Origin: Monoplex corrugatus
Lineage: Eukaryota > Mollusca > Gastropoda > Littorinimorpha > Ranellidae
Reading direction: 5' to 3'
Assembly: GCA_030674185.1 (NCBI GenBank)
Contig: JAPXFY010000030.1
Location: forward strand, 42,399,795-42,463,794
DNA: 64,000 bases
In this document: positions 10,490 through 22,583 of the stretch, one piece after another
Layout of the letters: each line of letters opens with the position of its first letter
Numbering within the stretch: position 1 is the stretch's first letter
Made by a program: the position numbers and the translations under genes
The notes under the pieces: generated by a model
The model's database searches: none
Seen by the model: the letters and a program-made list of their open reading frames with translations, nothing else
What the model was told of the DNA's origin: nothing

Positions 10490-10740
10490 CAATCTGGCCA
10501 TGTCTGGTCAAGCTGGTTTGGTATAATTAATGTGTGGTCCAGCCAGCTTTCTGCTATAATTAATTTCTGATCCAACTGATTTTTTTATATAATTTCTAAT
10601 CAAACTGGCTTTTGGTTACAATAAATTTCTGGTCCAACTTGCTGTTTTGTTTTAAATAATGTCTGATCAGACTGCTTTTGTTTATAGATAATTTCTGGTT
10701 CAACTGGCTTTTGATTATTGTTAATGTCTGTTCAACTCAT
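10490..10740. repeat. Degenerate tandem repeat, about 42 bp
   Basis: Five to six loose repeats of a unit like AATTTCTGGTCCAACTGGCT followed by TTTGGTTA, diverged by substitutions and small indels. Confidence 0.6.
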
Positions 10741-10794
10741 GTTTCTCAATACACACAGTGCCCATGCTGCTACTACTATCTGAACAAGTTTAAG

Positions 10795-11065
10795 CAACTT
10801 AAGTCTGATTTTAATCGTTCTGACCCTCATACATAATACAAGTATTAACTGCTATATCTTCATAAAATTAGTTCAGTATGGTTTTAATTGAGGTGATCTT
10901 CATCCATAATACCAGGAACAGCTACTGGCATCTTCATGAAATTAGTTCAGTGTGGTTTTGATTATTGTCACCTTTATCAATAACACCAGTCTTAACTACT
11001 AATATAGTCATACCATTAATTCAGTATAGTTTTAACTATTGTGATCTTCATCCATAACACAAATG
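10795..11065. repeat. Degenerate tandem repeat, about 85-90 bp, three units
   Basis: Three loose copies of a unit holding CTTCATAAAATTAGTTCAGT, ATGGTTTTAATT and GATCTTCATCCATAA. No coding signal. Confidence 0.6.
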
Positions 11066-11079
11066 ATAGTGGCAATGAC

Positions 11080-12036
11080 GACAGTGTTTTATCCAACGCT
11101 TCAACTCTAAGCAGAGAACTATTGTCATCGTTCCCAGACTGCAGACCAGTCATACCTCCAACAGTGGATAGAACTATCGGGGATTCAGACAGACTTGGAT
11201 AGATCATGCAGTCAAAATGAGTCGGACCCGTGTGCCTTCTGGCTGTGCACGTTAAGATCCCACGGTACTTGAAAATCGTGAAGAGCAGGGTATTGCCCGG
11301 CTGCCTTGGTATAAAACATCGGAGAGATAGGTTGATTTCCCAGGTTCCACCCCTCGAAGACCAATTAGCCTTCTTGCCTTTCTGAAGTCACGGTGAAAAA
11401 GTGAATATGAATATCAATTTGAATCGAGAGAGAGGGGATGGGCGCTGCCCTTGTGCTGGCCCTGGGAAAAGTTGAGGTCTCTGCCATCTCACTCCCCTTC
11501 GATCCCAGGGTTATGGAACTATCTAGGTAGGACGTCAAGACCTGGCCAGCTCATGGGTTTATGTGCAGGCTTAAGGCTTGTGCCGTGATCATTCTGGACC
11601 TTGTCCATCGCATGGCACCTGTGATGTTAGTACATATGGAATTCATTCCGAGCGCGGAGACGCCATCTTGAGAAGTTGAAACTGAAACTGAAAAGCAGTT
11701 TGATTATGAAAGAGTGGTCCATGGATGCTTGTCCAAAAGACACGGCTGCACACCTATGTCAGCAGGAGTCCCAGTGGATAGTAAACATCGCCAGCATTGC
11801 TGAATGATATCTGAGGGCTCACGACAAATCATTTTTTGTACGCCAACCAGATCAGCTATGGATCCCACACATAAAAACTTTTAACTTTTCTGGAGAAGTG
11901 GCAGCATTGTAATTCACCAACCCTACCTACGATGTAATTATTGGCAACTTCGCTCACGCACGTGCAGCTGATGACCCTGATTCCATGAGGAAAGCTGTGT
12001 GTCCAGTCACAACCAGGAGTCGGGCAAAGAACATTA
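11080..12036. repeat. Duplicated repetitive block (partner at 45250-46222)
   Basis: This block matches 45250-46222 in the same orientation with moderate divergence and leads into the same LINE-B endonuclease sequence in both places. It contains a 165-bp piece (11523-11690, ending GAAACTGAAACTG) that also occurs alone at 27229-27398 and is probably an interspersed repeat. No reading frame is conserved. Confidence 0.75.
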
Positions 12037-12478
12037 ATTATAATAATAATAATAATACCTAGGACTTATAAAGCGCACTAAGCCACTGGATCTAGGCGCT
12101 GGGGAATGGGAGATTAATAGGAAGTCAGTAATACAAGACTACACAACAACTTACACATCATCAAATGACAATCAAATACATACATACATCATAATCACAT
12201 AACATAATGATTTACATTCGCAATCTTCAAATATGCATACCACGCAATTCAATCAAATATCAGATTCATTCCAATTAAACACTTTTCACTCAGTTACTCC
12301 ATATAAACTATTATTCCACCCCTTCCCTACTACCCCCCACCCCCACGCGCATACACAAAATCCAATTACACATATCAGCCAGCCGACAAGGTGATGTGGG
12401 GAAAAGTGATCAGATGTCGAAATACTGCTGGAAAAGGTGTGTTTTCAAGTTTGACTTGAAAGAAGAAATGGACGGAGA
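12037..12478 (-). mobile_element. CR1/L2-like LINE 3' end inserted in the duplicated block
   Basis: On the minus strand the sequence encodes SFKSNLKTHLFQQYFDI, the common ORF2 terminus of CR1/Rex/L2-type LINEs. The 3' end reads GCGCTTTATAAGTCC and then a (TAT)n tail (12037-12058 as AATAATA on +), as in the element at 63.0-64.0 kb. The partner block at 45-46 kb lacks nearly all of it but keeps about 14 bp (GAAAAGTGATCAGA, about 46230), which suggests deletion there and not an empty site. Confidence 0.7.
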
Positions 12479-12479
12479 G

Positions 12480-13380
12480 TGGACCTTTAAGAGGGAGATA
12501 AAACAGCTGTCATGGACCTGAGGAAGACATCAGCATAGCGGCACTAAATCAGACCAGGTTTGCTGCAGATGGCATCCTGCAGCAGAACGACCAGACCTTC
12601 TTCTGGCAAGGCAGACTCCTTGAGGAACCTCACCTGCACGATGTCGGCTTTGCAGACAAGAACAGCCTGCTATCCATGATAGTTCCTCCCGACGGCAGTT
12701 CAGAACACATCCTTTCCCTAAGCTTTTCAAAGTCGTCCAACAAATTTAACATCACAAATGTTTACCCCCAACGTCATGCTCACACCCGAAAAACAAAAAC
12801 AGTTCTGTAGAAGTCTTCATGCTATCAGCAAGATTCCAGATTCCGAGCACATCATACCGTTTGGTGATTTCAATGCTAGAGTCGGATTGGAACACAGCTT
12901 ACAGCCAGAGATTTCTCTCATTCTACTCTTGCCACAAGTTGTGCATTACCAACACGTTCTTCAAGCCCATACCTTGTTGGAGACACCCAACGTCTGGATA
13001 CTGACATCCACTGAACATGATCATCACCAGAAGGACTACCCTAAACAGTGTGTTCCTCACACGCAGTTTTCACAGTGCTGATTGTGTCACAGACCATTCA
13101 ATGGTATGCAGCAAAGTCCGACTAAAACCAAAGTAAATACAGCCATAACCGTGGAGAAAAGGTGGCAATTTATTCGTAACACCATCTACAATACTGCCAT
13201 GTCGTCACTTAGAAAAAAGAGGAAAAACCAAGATTGGTTTGATGCACACCTATCTGAGATGAAACTTGTCATCGATGCCAAGAGAGTAGCTCTGATCAAC
13301 CACACAAGGGATCCATCGGGACAAAAACCTCACTGCATTGGGACCCACAGGGTGCTCATTGAAGACTGGTGATGTAGGTG
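12480..13380 (+). mobile_element. LINE family B endonuclease remnant
   Basis: Across shifting frames one reads IAALNQTRF, GILQQNDQTFFWQGRL, LSMIVPPDGSSEHILSL, NITNVYP, IPFGDFNARVG, then IYNTAMSSLRKKRKNQDW. This is an AP-type endonuclease (the GDFNAR motif) and linker of family B. There are many frame breaks. The first 530 bp are duplicated at 46245-46765. Confidence 0.78.
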
Positions 13381-13448
13381 TAGATGTGTGGGAAAGGACA
13401 GCTACAAAATGCTGTGCCTGAAAAAAGGCTGAACGTACAGGCATCGTC

Positions 13449-13462
13449 ACTACAGAGGGAGA

Positions 13463-13496
<34 letters not shown>

Positions 13497-13787
13497 CAGA
13501 GAGAGAGAAAGAGAGACAGAGACAGAGAGAGAGACATAGAGAGATACAGAGAGTGAGAGAATGAGAGAGAGAGAGAGAATAGACCGAGAGAGAAAGACAG
13601 AGTGAGAGAGAGAGAGAGAGAGTGAGAGAGAGAGCGGGAGAGAGACAGGGAGGAGAGACAGAGAGACAGTGACAAAGGCACAGAGAGAGACAGACAGACA
13701 GAGGGAGAGACAGACAGACAGACGGAAAGAGAGAGATATATACAGAGTCTGAGAGACAGTGACAGAGGCACAGAGAGAGGCACAGAC

Positions 13788-13820
<33 letters not shown>

Positions 13821-13826
13821 GGACAT
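13449..13826. repeat. (GA)n/(CAGA)n purine-rich tract
   Basis: About 380 bp of GAGAGA and GACAGACA repeats. The apparent Leu/Ser/Cys-rich minus-strand frames are composition artefacts. Confidence 0.92.
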
Positions 13827-13917
13827 ACCCAGGCTGGGGAGCTGCTGCACCGAATAGTTTCTCTATATTTGAATATACATTCATATTCTTCAGAGAGACA
13901 ATAAACTCCAGCAGATG

Positions 13918-13994
13918 TATATGTATGTGTGTACGTCTTTGAATGTATGTGTGTGTGAGTTCGTGTGTTCATGTGTGCGAACACGCGCGTGCGA

Positions 13995-14045
<51 letters not shown>

Positions 14046-14050
14046 TGCGT

Positions 14051-14145
<95 letters not shown>

Positions 14146-14148
14146 GCA
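13918..14148. repeat. (GT)n microsatellite
   Basis: Imperfect at the left, then a nearly pure GT run of about 95 bp at 14051-14140. It lies directly at the broken end of the inverted LINE-A 5' segment. Confidence 0.97.
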
Positions 14149-14149
14149 A

Positions 14150-14780
14150 AACTCTGTCGTACACAGCCCAGTATCCCTTAACTGCTTTTGATTTGTCTTT
14201 GTCCATCATGATGCCTACTCCTCTTTCATGTGAGTTACCATCAGAGTATATCATTGTGTATTCTCCTGATGTTATCATGCCTGCCCACTTCCATCTCACT
14301 TCCCCTAGTCCTGAAATACCAATGTTAAGTCTTTCCATCTCTGTCTTGATATTTTCTAATGTACCCTTTTGCAACAGTGTTCTTATATTCCATGTTGCAC
14401 CTTTGATGTTTTCAAAACTGAGTTTGGGTTCGCAGTAACTTGCTGACGGTCTGGTATCACCTGCGCCGCATGACAGTCCCTACCGGACAAAGCTGCTCCA
14501 TAGGAGCACCTATTCACGTCGTTGTCTTTGATTTTTTTTGTTTCTGTACATGATAACCTGGGAAAAATTACGATGGTGGTTTCCCGTTGCCTTCCATCGG
14601 TTTGTGTACGGTCTCTCCGCTAACCTTACTCTCTCCCGAGATGTCCACAAGGCAGTGGACCTATTCACCCATAGCTTGGGGGTCTGGTTCGTGGACACCA
14701 GGGCGTATCCACACGCCGGTGGGCCTGCATGCCTCACGTCTGGGGGCCAGACCTCCTGCGAGTCCTACGAGATCCAGCCT
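14150..14780 (-). mobile_element. LINE family A, inverted 5' portion (5' UTR and start of endonuclease)
   Basis: The minus strand reads MQKGTLENIKTEMERLNIGI, SGLGEVRWKWAGM, MIYSDGNSHERGVGIMMDKD, KGYWAVYDRV, the N-terminal part of a LINE AP endonuclease. Sequence to the right (14440-14780) would be its 5' UTR and resembles 52690-53170. It lies head-on to the + strand RT portion that follows at once, the layout left by twin-priming 5' inversion. Confidence 0.75.
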
Positions 14781-16008
14781 GAGTCCGAAAATGAAATTTA
14801 CGACACTGGAAAAACCCCAAAGATATGTCAAAATCAATTTTCATTCCACTTCCAAAGAAGATAGGGGATATAGAATGCGAACTCCATTGCACAATCAGTT
14901 TGATGAGTCATGTAACAAAAATCCTATTAAGAATAATCATGATGAGGACAAGGAATAGAATCAAAAGAGAAATAGCAGAAGAACAGTTTGGATTTGTGGA
15001 GGGGAAAAGAACTATTAATGCCATATACATTCTAAGAACTATCATAGAGAGGTCAGTTGAGATGAATAAGGATTTGTATTTATGCTTTGTTGACTACACC
15101 AAGGCTTTCGATCGGGTAAGACATGATGAATTGATCAACCAACTGGAGAGACTCAAAGTTGATGGAAAAGATCTACTAATAATCAGAAATCATGAGAAAC
15201 CTAGAAGAAGACCCTGGATTAAAGGTTGGAGGAAAAATGATAAACAACATTCGATACGCAGATGACACCATGCTAATTGCAGAAAATGAAAGGGACCTAC
15301 AAAACCTTGTGAATATACTAGAAATAGAAAGCAAAAGTGAGGTGCTGGAACTAAATAGCAGGAAGACTGAAGCAGGTGATCAGTAAAACCATGAAATCCC
15401 CTCATGCAAAATAACAACAAACGGCACAACTTTGAGACATGTTCATAAGTTTAAATATGTGGGAACGATCACTTCACCAGACGGCAGATGCACATCAGAA
15501 ATAGCCAGCAGAATCAGCCAAGCCAAAACAGCATTCAAGAAGATGAAAAGCATTCTTACCAACAAATGCCTATCAATTGACATCAGGAAGAGTTCCTGAT
15601 TGTTATATAGAACCAATACTGTTATACGGTTGTGAGGGGTGGACAGTCAATAAGCAAAGCCAGAACAAGATTGAGGCAGCCAAGATGTGGTTTCTAAGAA
15701 GAATGTTGAGAGTTCCATGGACAGCAAAGAAAACAAACGAGACAGTTTTGATCATTCATAAGGAAGATTAGGAAAAGACAGGCAACATTTATAGGCCATT
15801 TTATGAGGAAAGGGGGATTGGAGCACCTAATCCAACAGGAAAGCTGGAGGGAAAGAGAGCACCAGGTAGACCCAGGGAGAAAATATTGGACAGACTTGCA
15901 GAGTTGCTGAAGTCAGAGAGGGTGGAAGAGATGCTTGCGAAAACAAGGTATAGAAACAGATGTAAGGCCTTGATTGCCAACGCCGTGTGGCAAGGCACTT
16001 GATGGTGA
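14781..16008 (+). mobile_element. LINE family A, RT to 3' end, internally deleted
   Basis: Plus-strand frames give MSKSIFIPLPKK, EQFGFVEGKRTINAIYILRT, LYLCFVDYTKAFDRVRHDEL (RT motif A), then jump from LLIIRN to MRNLEEDPGLKVGG and NIRYADDTMLIAENERDLQN (motif C). Motif B, present in the copy at 20.6 kb, is missing, so about 130 bp are deleted near 15188. The C-terminal tail follows with frame breaks and the stop TGA starts the tail at 16000. Confidence 0.85.
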
Positions 16009-16147
16009 TGATGATATTATTATTATCATTATTATTATTATTATTACTACTATTATATTATTATTGATGTTATTATATTATTATAATTAAAATTATTATC
16101 ATTATCATTATGATTATTAGCATTATTACCACTATTGTTATTATTAA
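16009..16147. repeat. (TGA)n/(ATT)n tail-derived microsatellite
   Basis: Directly follows the LINE-A stop codon, beginning TGGTGATGATGAT and turning into ATT repeats. Confidence 0.85.
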
Positions 16148-16290
16148 ACACGTGCCAAAAGTACGTCCAGTTTCACCAATGTAAAGTTGAAAACATTTAG
16201 AGCAGCTGATCAAGTAGAAAATGTTGTGGGTCTGACAGTTAACACTTTTAGTGAATTTTAGATCAGATTTAGTCAGTTTCAGTAGATAGG
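16148..16290 (-). mobile_element. Penelope-like element fragment (GIY-YIG endonuclease)
   Basis: Minus-strand translation includes CQTHNIFYLISCSKCFQLYI followed by GETGRTFGT. This is the core of the GIY-YIG domain of Penelope-like elements with its CxxC-type zinc motif. The fragment is truncated on both sides. Confidence 0.75.
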
Positions 16291-16489
16291 ACATTAAGTA
16301 TTAGAATGAAAACATTGCTTATCAACCTTAATGTACACATACGCATACAAGTGCACACTAACAGAAGATTGTAAACATAAATTTGTCCAAGTGATATAGA
16401 CATAATACCTTTACACTCGAGCAACCCACCAGCATGCACATGTTTACCCCCAGGTAAAAATGCATACACATGAAAGAATCATTGTACTG

Positions 16490-17165
16490 TATTGTGTACA
16501 GGAAGTCATTACGTTTTGGAAATCAGAACATGTGGCTTGCTTGTTCCAAGTTTATCTATGTGAAAGAATTCCATGTCTTTTATAATGCTGCTTCTGTAGA
16601 GAAACCACAGACTTTCACACTGATGCCGTTGATCAAGCGGTCTGGCTGACTGAAATGATTGGAAATAGTTTTGTCTCTTTGATGTCGGATATCTGCCAAG
16701 TGGCCTTTGAAACGTGTATCAAGGGTACGTCCAATTTCAACCCTGAGCATTTGAAAGCATTTAGAACAGCTGATGAGTTAGGCAATGTTGTGTACTGACA
16801 GTCTTAAATGTATCAGCAAGTCACAAAGGTTCGTGTCTCTTTTGTAGACAATTAAGAGTGGCTGGACAAATATTTTAGCTATGATGGGACTATACTGTAA
16901 AATGTCCCAGTTAGCAAGATTATCTTTTTACACAGCACATCGAAAGTGGTACAGTACTCTGTGGACCAGTCAATCACCTATAGCAGTTCTGGGCTTGGAA
17001 TGGAGGTCATAAAGCCAGAAGACAGAGTTTACTTTTTTATGGGCTTCATAAATGATACTGAGGGGTAATGTCTCTGTAGAGAGAATTTGCTCATTTCATC
17101 AGCTTTGTCATGAACGTTGTTATCATCTGAGCACAGCAAGAACTGAGAGGAAAGCTACTTTCATA
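16490..17165 (-). mobile_element. Penelope-like element remnant (RT C-terminus to GIY-YIG)
   Basis: Reading the minus strand from 17165 one finds SQFLLCSDDNNVHDKADEMS, matching the fragment at 38.5 kb, then YKRDTNLCDLL-like sequence, then a degraded GIY-YIG domain (LISCSKCF, EIGRTLDTRFKGHLADIRHQ). There are many stops and shifts. The order fits the C-terminal part of one element. Confidence 0.65.
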
Positions 17166-17755
17166 CTAACCATGGACAGATCCACGCACGTTTTCCGTCC
17201 ATCTGTGGCTATGAAAGCGTTCATACTGCACGAACGGAATGGCCACAAACGTTTTCTGTCTGATGATAGCCGTGCAGCCAGACACAGCCACAGTGGTGCC
17301 TACAAGACGACAACAGCTGATATTGTGGTGGTGCTGATGGAAGAAAGAAACAACTGTGTGTGCATGCAACCCTCCGCTTAACTTTACATCAAATCAATAG
17401 ATTGCGATACACACACAGAGAACATCACCACTGAATGCCTGAGCTGCTCATCGATCCACAGAAATTCTTGCTGCACACAAACACAGAGGCCACTGGATAC
17501 GTAGCCATAATTAACATGGCTTTCCGTTTGGAATTGGAGCGCAAACACACGTGATAAAAATGTTTGACACCAAGTTTGAACCCAAACTAATAAGCCATGC
17601 TTCCAGCCTCCGATTTCCTGACAAAATACGACAAGCAGCTACAATCCCTCATAGCAAAACAATACAAGCAAACCAAAGCAACAACAAAATGCTTGATACT
17701 GTCGACACAAAAACACTCCATCATCAGTTAGTAAGGCACCACTCTGTAATACACT
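17166..17755. other. No recognised gene
   Basis: Moderately AT-rich single-copy-looking sequence. Open frames here are short and unlike any family I know. It ends at the TA target of the Tc1 element. Confidence 0.4.
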
Positions 17756-17756
17756 A

Positions 17757-19379
17757 CGCACAAAAAGTTAAGGATCACTATGAGAAAACAGGTGCGTAAT
17801 AAACTCAGTTCGCTACTGTTATTAATTTCTCAGTCCAGCCAAATTGTTATGAATTCTTGTTCAGATGTAAGTGGGCGATGTTGTGTTAGTGCGAAAATTG
17901 CACGGGATTCTCTACTACTGAGCTTGGCCGCAAACGGAAAAGCGGAAACTTGCGAAAAAGGACCTTGTTTTGGACCGTTCTGCCTGAACACATTGCACAA
18001 GCCAGATGGAAAAACCATTATGCACGTGCAAGCACTGCTGTTTATGTGTGAGATGCTGTCTCTTGCTTGGCTTTATAAGAAGACATTCCACCAGTAGTAG
18101 GCCTGATCTGACAATGCCTCCACGACGAAAATTGAGCGAGTTTGAGAGGGGACGAGCTGTTGCATGGTTCCAAGATGGTGTTCCCAAGCGAGAAGTGGCC
18201 AGGCGACTTCAGGTGTCCATCTCGGTCATTGTCAGACTGATTCAACGCTTCACAGCCACTGGGAGGGTCCATGAAAGACGCAGATCTGGTCGACCGAAGA
18301 AGACAAACCCACGTGAAGATCGTCTCATTGAACGACAAGCCCTGCAGACAAGAACAGCCTCTTCCAGCATCATTCGAAGGCAGCTGAGGGTGGCTACTAA
18401 CATCAACATCAGCCAGCAGACCATACGGAACCGCCTTCATGGGTTTAACCTCCATTCTCGTCGCCCAGCTGTACGGCCACGCTTAACTCCAGCCCGTAGG
18501 GCAGCACGCCGCGCCTTCTGCAGACGTCACGTGAGGTGGACACGTCAGCAATGGTCCCAGGTCCTGTTCAGTGATGAATCACGCTTCACCATGAACCACA
18601 ACGACGGCCGACTGAGGGTCTGGAGGCGCCCAGGGCAACGCTTTATTGACACCACTGTCCAAGAAAAGATGGCCTTTGGTGAAGGTTCTGTAATGGTCTG
18701 GGGGGCCTTCAGCCTTCACCACAGAACACCCTTGTATCATGTACAGGGTAACCTGACTGGCCTCCGATACCGGGATGAGATCCTTCGACCGCTGGCTGTG
18801 CCTACACTGCAGCAGATGGGACCGACGGCTATCTACCAGGATGACAACGCTCGCCCCCACAGGGCAAGGGTGGTCAACGACTTCCTGCAGCAGTCTGGAG
18901 TCAACAGAATGGAGTGGCCAGCATGCAGTCCCGATCTCAACCCGATTGAGAACCTCTGAGATGAGCTGGATCGCAAAGTGAGGAGCAACCACCCCCCTCC
19001 CAGGGATGCCCAACACCTCTACCAGATGCTGCAGGCTGAGTGGCAGGCGCTTCCACAGAGGATCTTCACCAACCTGGTCAACTCGATGAGGACTCGCTGC
19101 GTCGAGTGCCAGAACAGCCATGGTGGTTACACGCATTACTGAACTTTTGGGAGCATCAGAATGCCCTGTCTTGTGATTTTAATGACTTTGGGAAATCAAA
19201 TTTCGATACGTACCCACTTTGATCAAATGTACACACGAAACGATTGCTCGAAATTGAAGGCAATTGTGTATTGTTATCACTAAAGCATGGAATTAAATGT
19301 TTGCCAAACTTCAACGCATTGGCTTTCTTATTTTGAAAGTTATGAATTTTTGCGCAAGTGATCCTTAACTTTTTGTGCG
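17757..19379 (+). mobile_element. Tc1-family DNA transposon, complete ends
   Basis: The element is 1623 bp with perfect 23-bp terminal inverted repeats beginning CGCACAAAAAGTTAAGGATC, flanked by TA on both sides (17755-17756 and 19380-19381), the standard Tc1/mariner target duplication. The single gene lies inside on the + strand. Perfect ends and one coding lesion indicate a recent arrival. Confidence 0.95.
18114..19142 (+). pseudogene. Tc1-like transposase with one nonsense codon
   Basis: From ATG 18114 the frame encodes a 342-residue transposase: paired helix-turn-helix DNA-binding domains (FERGRAVAWFQDGVPKREVA near residue 10), the linker RRRSGRPKK, then a DDE catalytic core with LFSDESRF, YQDDNARPH and SPDLNPIENL. 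The spacing between the second D and the E is 34 residues (DD34E). At 18957-18959 the tryptophan codon expected after NPIENL is TGA. Beyond it the same frame continues to a natural end (HGGYTHY, stop at 19140). Truncation just after the catalytic glutamate would probably inactivate it. An upstream in-frame start at 18006 is possible but family proteins start near MPPRRK. Confidence 0.92.
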
Positions 19380-19381
19380 TA

Positions 19382-19689
19382 GCTTATATGAAAAATATTC
19401 AAAGATGAACGTTATTTTCATTTCATGATATAGATGAGGTAGAACGTGTCATGTTCTATCTGAGAATTTGAAGCATGCTGTAAAACAAACCTAACAACAT
19501 GAAAAGACAACAATAAATACTTTTTCTGAACTGGTTTACACACATGATGTCCAAGAAGATGAGTTTTGTCAAAGTGTTCCCATAATCAAAAGATTACTTT
19601 ACATTTCACTTGCAACATAACCTTTAACTAAAGAAGGAACAACTTACAAAGGTAACATTATTGTGGCAAATTGTAGGACAAATTAGCAA
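19382..19689. other. No recognised gene
   Basis: AT-rich sequence between the Tc1 element and the next LINE. Nothing recognisable. Confidence 0.4.
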
Positions 19690-21541
19690 TAGTAGAGTAA
19701 ATAGTAGAGGAGATATACAGGAAGATAAACAAAGAAATCAGGAATAGGTGCAATGAAGCAAAGGAAGCTTGGCTGAAAACAAAATGCAAAGAAATAGAAG
19801 ACCGACACAAAACGGATCCTCGGGGTATGTGCAGACGAATTGAAGAAATTGTCCACAGGAAAAATACTTGCACATCAACTGGTTGCTTAAAATTGAAAGA
19901 TGTCATGCTTATAATGGAAAAAGAAAAAAAAATTAGACAGATGGGGAGACTACATTAAAGACATTTTTGAGGATGACAGAAACGAAGAACACATTATAAG
20001 AGCATTGAAGGACCACCCATAATGAAAGATGAAGTTAGAGCAGCACTGAAAAAGATAAAACCAGGAAAACCCCAGGACCAGACAACATTACTACAGAGAT
20101 GATTGAAGCCCTGGAGGAAAAATGGTATTAAAAACTAACAGTCCTCCTAAATGAAACTTACGACACTGGAATAATCCCCAAAGATATGTCAAAATCAATT
20201 TTCATTGCACTTCCAAAGAAGACAGGGGCTATAGAATGCGAACTCCATCGCACAATCAGTTAGATGAGTCCTGTAACAAAAATCCTATTAAGAATAATCA
20301 TGATGAGGACAAGGAACAGAATCAAAACAGGAACACAGATGAACAGATGAACAGCGTGGATTTGTGGAAGGGAAAGGAACTATTAATGCCATATACATCC
20401 TAAGAACTATCATAGAGAGATCAATCGAGATGAATGAGGATTTATATCTATGTTTTGTTGATTGTACCAAGGCTTTCGATCAGGTAAAACAAGAAGAATT
20501 GATCAACCAACTGGAAAGACTCAATATTGATGGAAAAGATCTACAAATAATCAGAAATATGTATTGGGAACAAACAGCTGCAATGAGAATAGAAAACGAT
20601 ATAAGCTCTTTCAAAAGCATCAAAAGAGAAGTCAGACAGGGTTGTGTTTTGTCACCAGATCTGTTTTCACTTTACAGCGAAAACATTATGAGAAACCTAG
20701 AGGAAGACCCTGGATTAAAGGTTGGAGGAAAAATGATAAACAACATTCGATACGCAGATGACACCGTGCTAATTGCAGAAAATGAAAGGGACCTACAAAA
20801 CCTTGTGAATATACTAGAAATAGAAAGCAAAGGTAAGGGGTTGGAACTAAACAGCAGGACTGAAATCATGTTGATCAGTAAAAAAAAAAAAAAAAAAAAA
20901 AAACCCACGAAATCCCCTCATGCAAAATAACAGCAAACGGCACAACCTTGAGACAGGTTGATAAGTTTAAATATGTGGGAACGATCATTTCACCAGATGG
21001 CAGATGCATATCAGAAATAGCCATCAGAGTCGGCCAAGCCAAAACAGCATTCAAGAAAATTAAAAGCTTTCTTACCAACAAATGCCTATCAATTAACATC
21101 AGGAAGAGAGTTCTTGAATGTTATATAGAACCAATACTGTTATACGTTGTGAGGTGTGGACAGTCAACAAGCAAAGCCAGGACAAGATTGAGGCAGCTGA
21201 GATGTGGTTTCTAAGAAAAATGTTGAGAGTTCCATGGACAGCAAAGAAAACAAACGAGACCGTCTTGATGGAGGCAGATACAAGTAGACAATTCATAAGG
21301 AATATTAGAAAAAGAAAGGCAACATCTATAGGCCATTTTATGAGGAAAGGGGAATTGGAGCACCTGGTCACAATCGGAAAGCTGGAGGGAAAGAGTGCAC
21401 TATGTAGTCCCAGGGAGAAGATACTAGACGGACTTGCAGAGTGGCTGAAGACAAGGAGGGTGGAAGAGATGCTTGAGGCAACAAGATATAGAGACAGATG
21501 GAAATCCATGATCGCCAACGCTATGCGGCAAGGCACCTAAC
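19690..21541 (+). mobile_element. LINE family A, longest copy (RT to C-terminus)
   Basis: Plus-strand frames cover the linker (RCNEAKEAWLKTKCKEIEDR), the RT with motif A LYLCFVDCTKAFDQVK, motif B RQGCVLSPDLFSLY and motif C YADDTVLIAE, then the tail (VDKFKYVGTIISPDGR, EAAEMWFLRKMLRVPWTAKK, GKLEGKSALCSPREKILDGL). The frame breaks several times before 20360, and the stretch 20880-20902 is an expanded A run. The end reads GGCACCTAA without the usual (TGA)n tail, so the stop has changed. The endonuclease is missing. Confidence 0.88.
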
Positions 21542-21580
21542 CTGACCTGAGAGTAAATCAGCCTAAGTTTTACCTCTCTC

Positions 21581-21603
21581 TCTGTGTGTGTGTGTGTGTG
21601 TGT

Positions 21604-21678
<75 letters not shown>

Positions 21679-21717
21679 TGTGTGTGTGTGAGAATGTGTG
21701 TGTGTGTGTGAGATGTG

Positions 21718-21748
<31 letters not shown>

Positions 21749-21750
21749 TA
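21581..21750. repeat. (TG)n microsatellite
   Basis: Dinucleotide run with GTGAGA interruptions. The Cys/Val frame over it is an artefact. Confidence 0.97.
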
Positions 21751-22330
21751 GAGTGAGGGATCATGAGATGAAGCAAGCACCTCTCTGGAAATATGACATT
21801 GATCCCCAGCATGTTAAACGAACAAAGCATTTATACTATATGGAAGACAGTGTGAATAAGAAGCCACCAAACTTCGGAAGAAAGAACACCACAGTACAGT
21901 CATCCTGATCTATAGTGGGATAAAAAAAAATAATCCATCATGGAACACTCTGCATACAAGTCACCAATGAAAACGAAATGTAAACGTGAACTCAAAGGAA
22001 AATAAAAACAATAGCCGTGCAATCAGCGTGTGAAGCTAGTTACCCTGATATAGGATACTAGTGACAGCACTAACAATCAATGCGAAGTGACAATGACTGC
22101 ACAGCAATGTTGTTACTGGCGTCTGACAATAAATCAAGCAACTTGCGAATGAACAAAATATTCTTGTTGCTGCTCGCCCTGTAAGTGTACCTCGACATAA
22201 ATCATGTGGGTAATTCCTTGTAACCAACGCGTAATGACATAAATCAAGTACGTTACTTGTACGCTTCATAACACTACCTCGTGATTAAATTTTATAGCTT
22301 GATTCCTGCTTGGAAGAAGGATTTGTTTTC
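21751..22330. other. No recognised gene
   Basis: Apparently single-copy sequence without a supportable frame or repeat. Confidence 0.4.
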
Positions 22331-22499
22331 ACAGAGAGAGTGAGAGTGAGAAAGAGACAGACAGACAGACAGAGAGAGACAGAGACAGAGAGAAAAAAGA
22401 GAGAGAGAGAGGATGGGATGGAGGGGATCGTAACTACAGCACATGTTTTTCTATGGAAGAAATCGTGTTCTTTCTGATTGGGTAACTGTGTGTGTGTGT

Positions 22500-22582
<83 letters not shown>
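22331..22582. repeat. (GA)n tract and (TG)n microsatellite
   Basis: GAGAGA/CAGACAGA tract at about 22336-22412, then a TG run at 22488-22582 with one GGTG interruption. Confidence 0.93.

Positions 22583-22583
<1 letters not shown>

Noticed and set aside
13250..14374. 374-codon minus-strand frame with His/Thr and Leu/Ser repeats
   Set aside because: Only the first 75 codons are real (LINE endonuclease); the rest crosses (GT)n and (GA)n repeats.
17052..17381. 109-codon plus-strand frame
   Set aside because: Its first third is the antisense of a Penelope-like remnant and the rest has no recognisable content.
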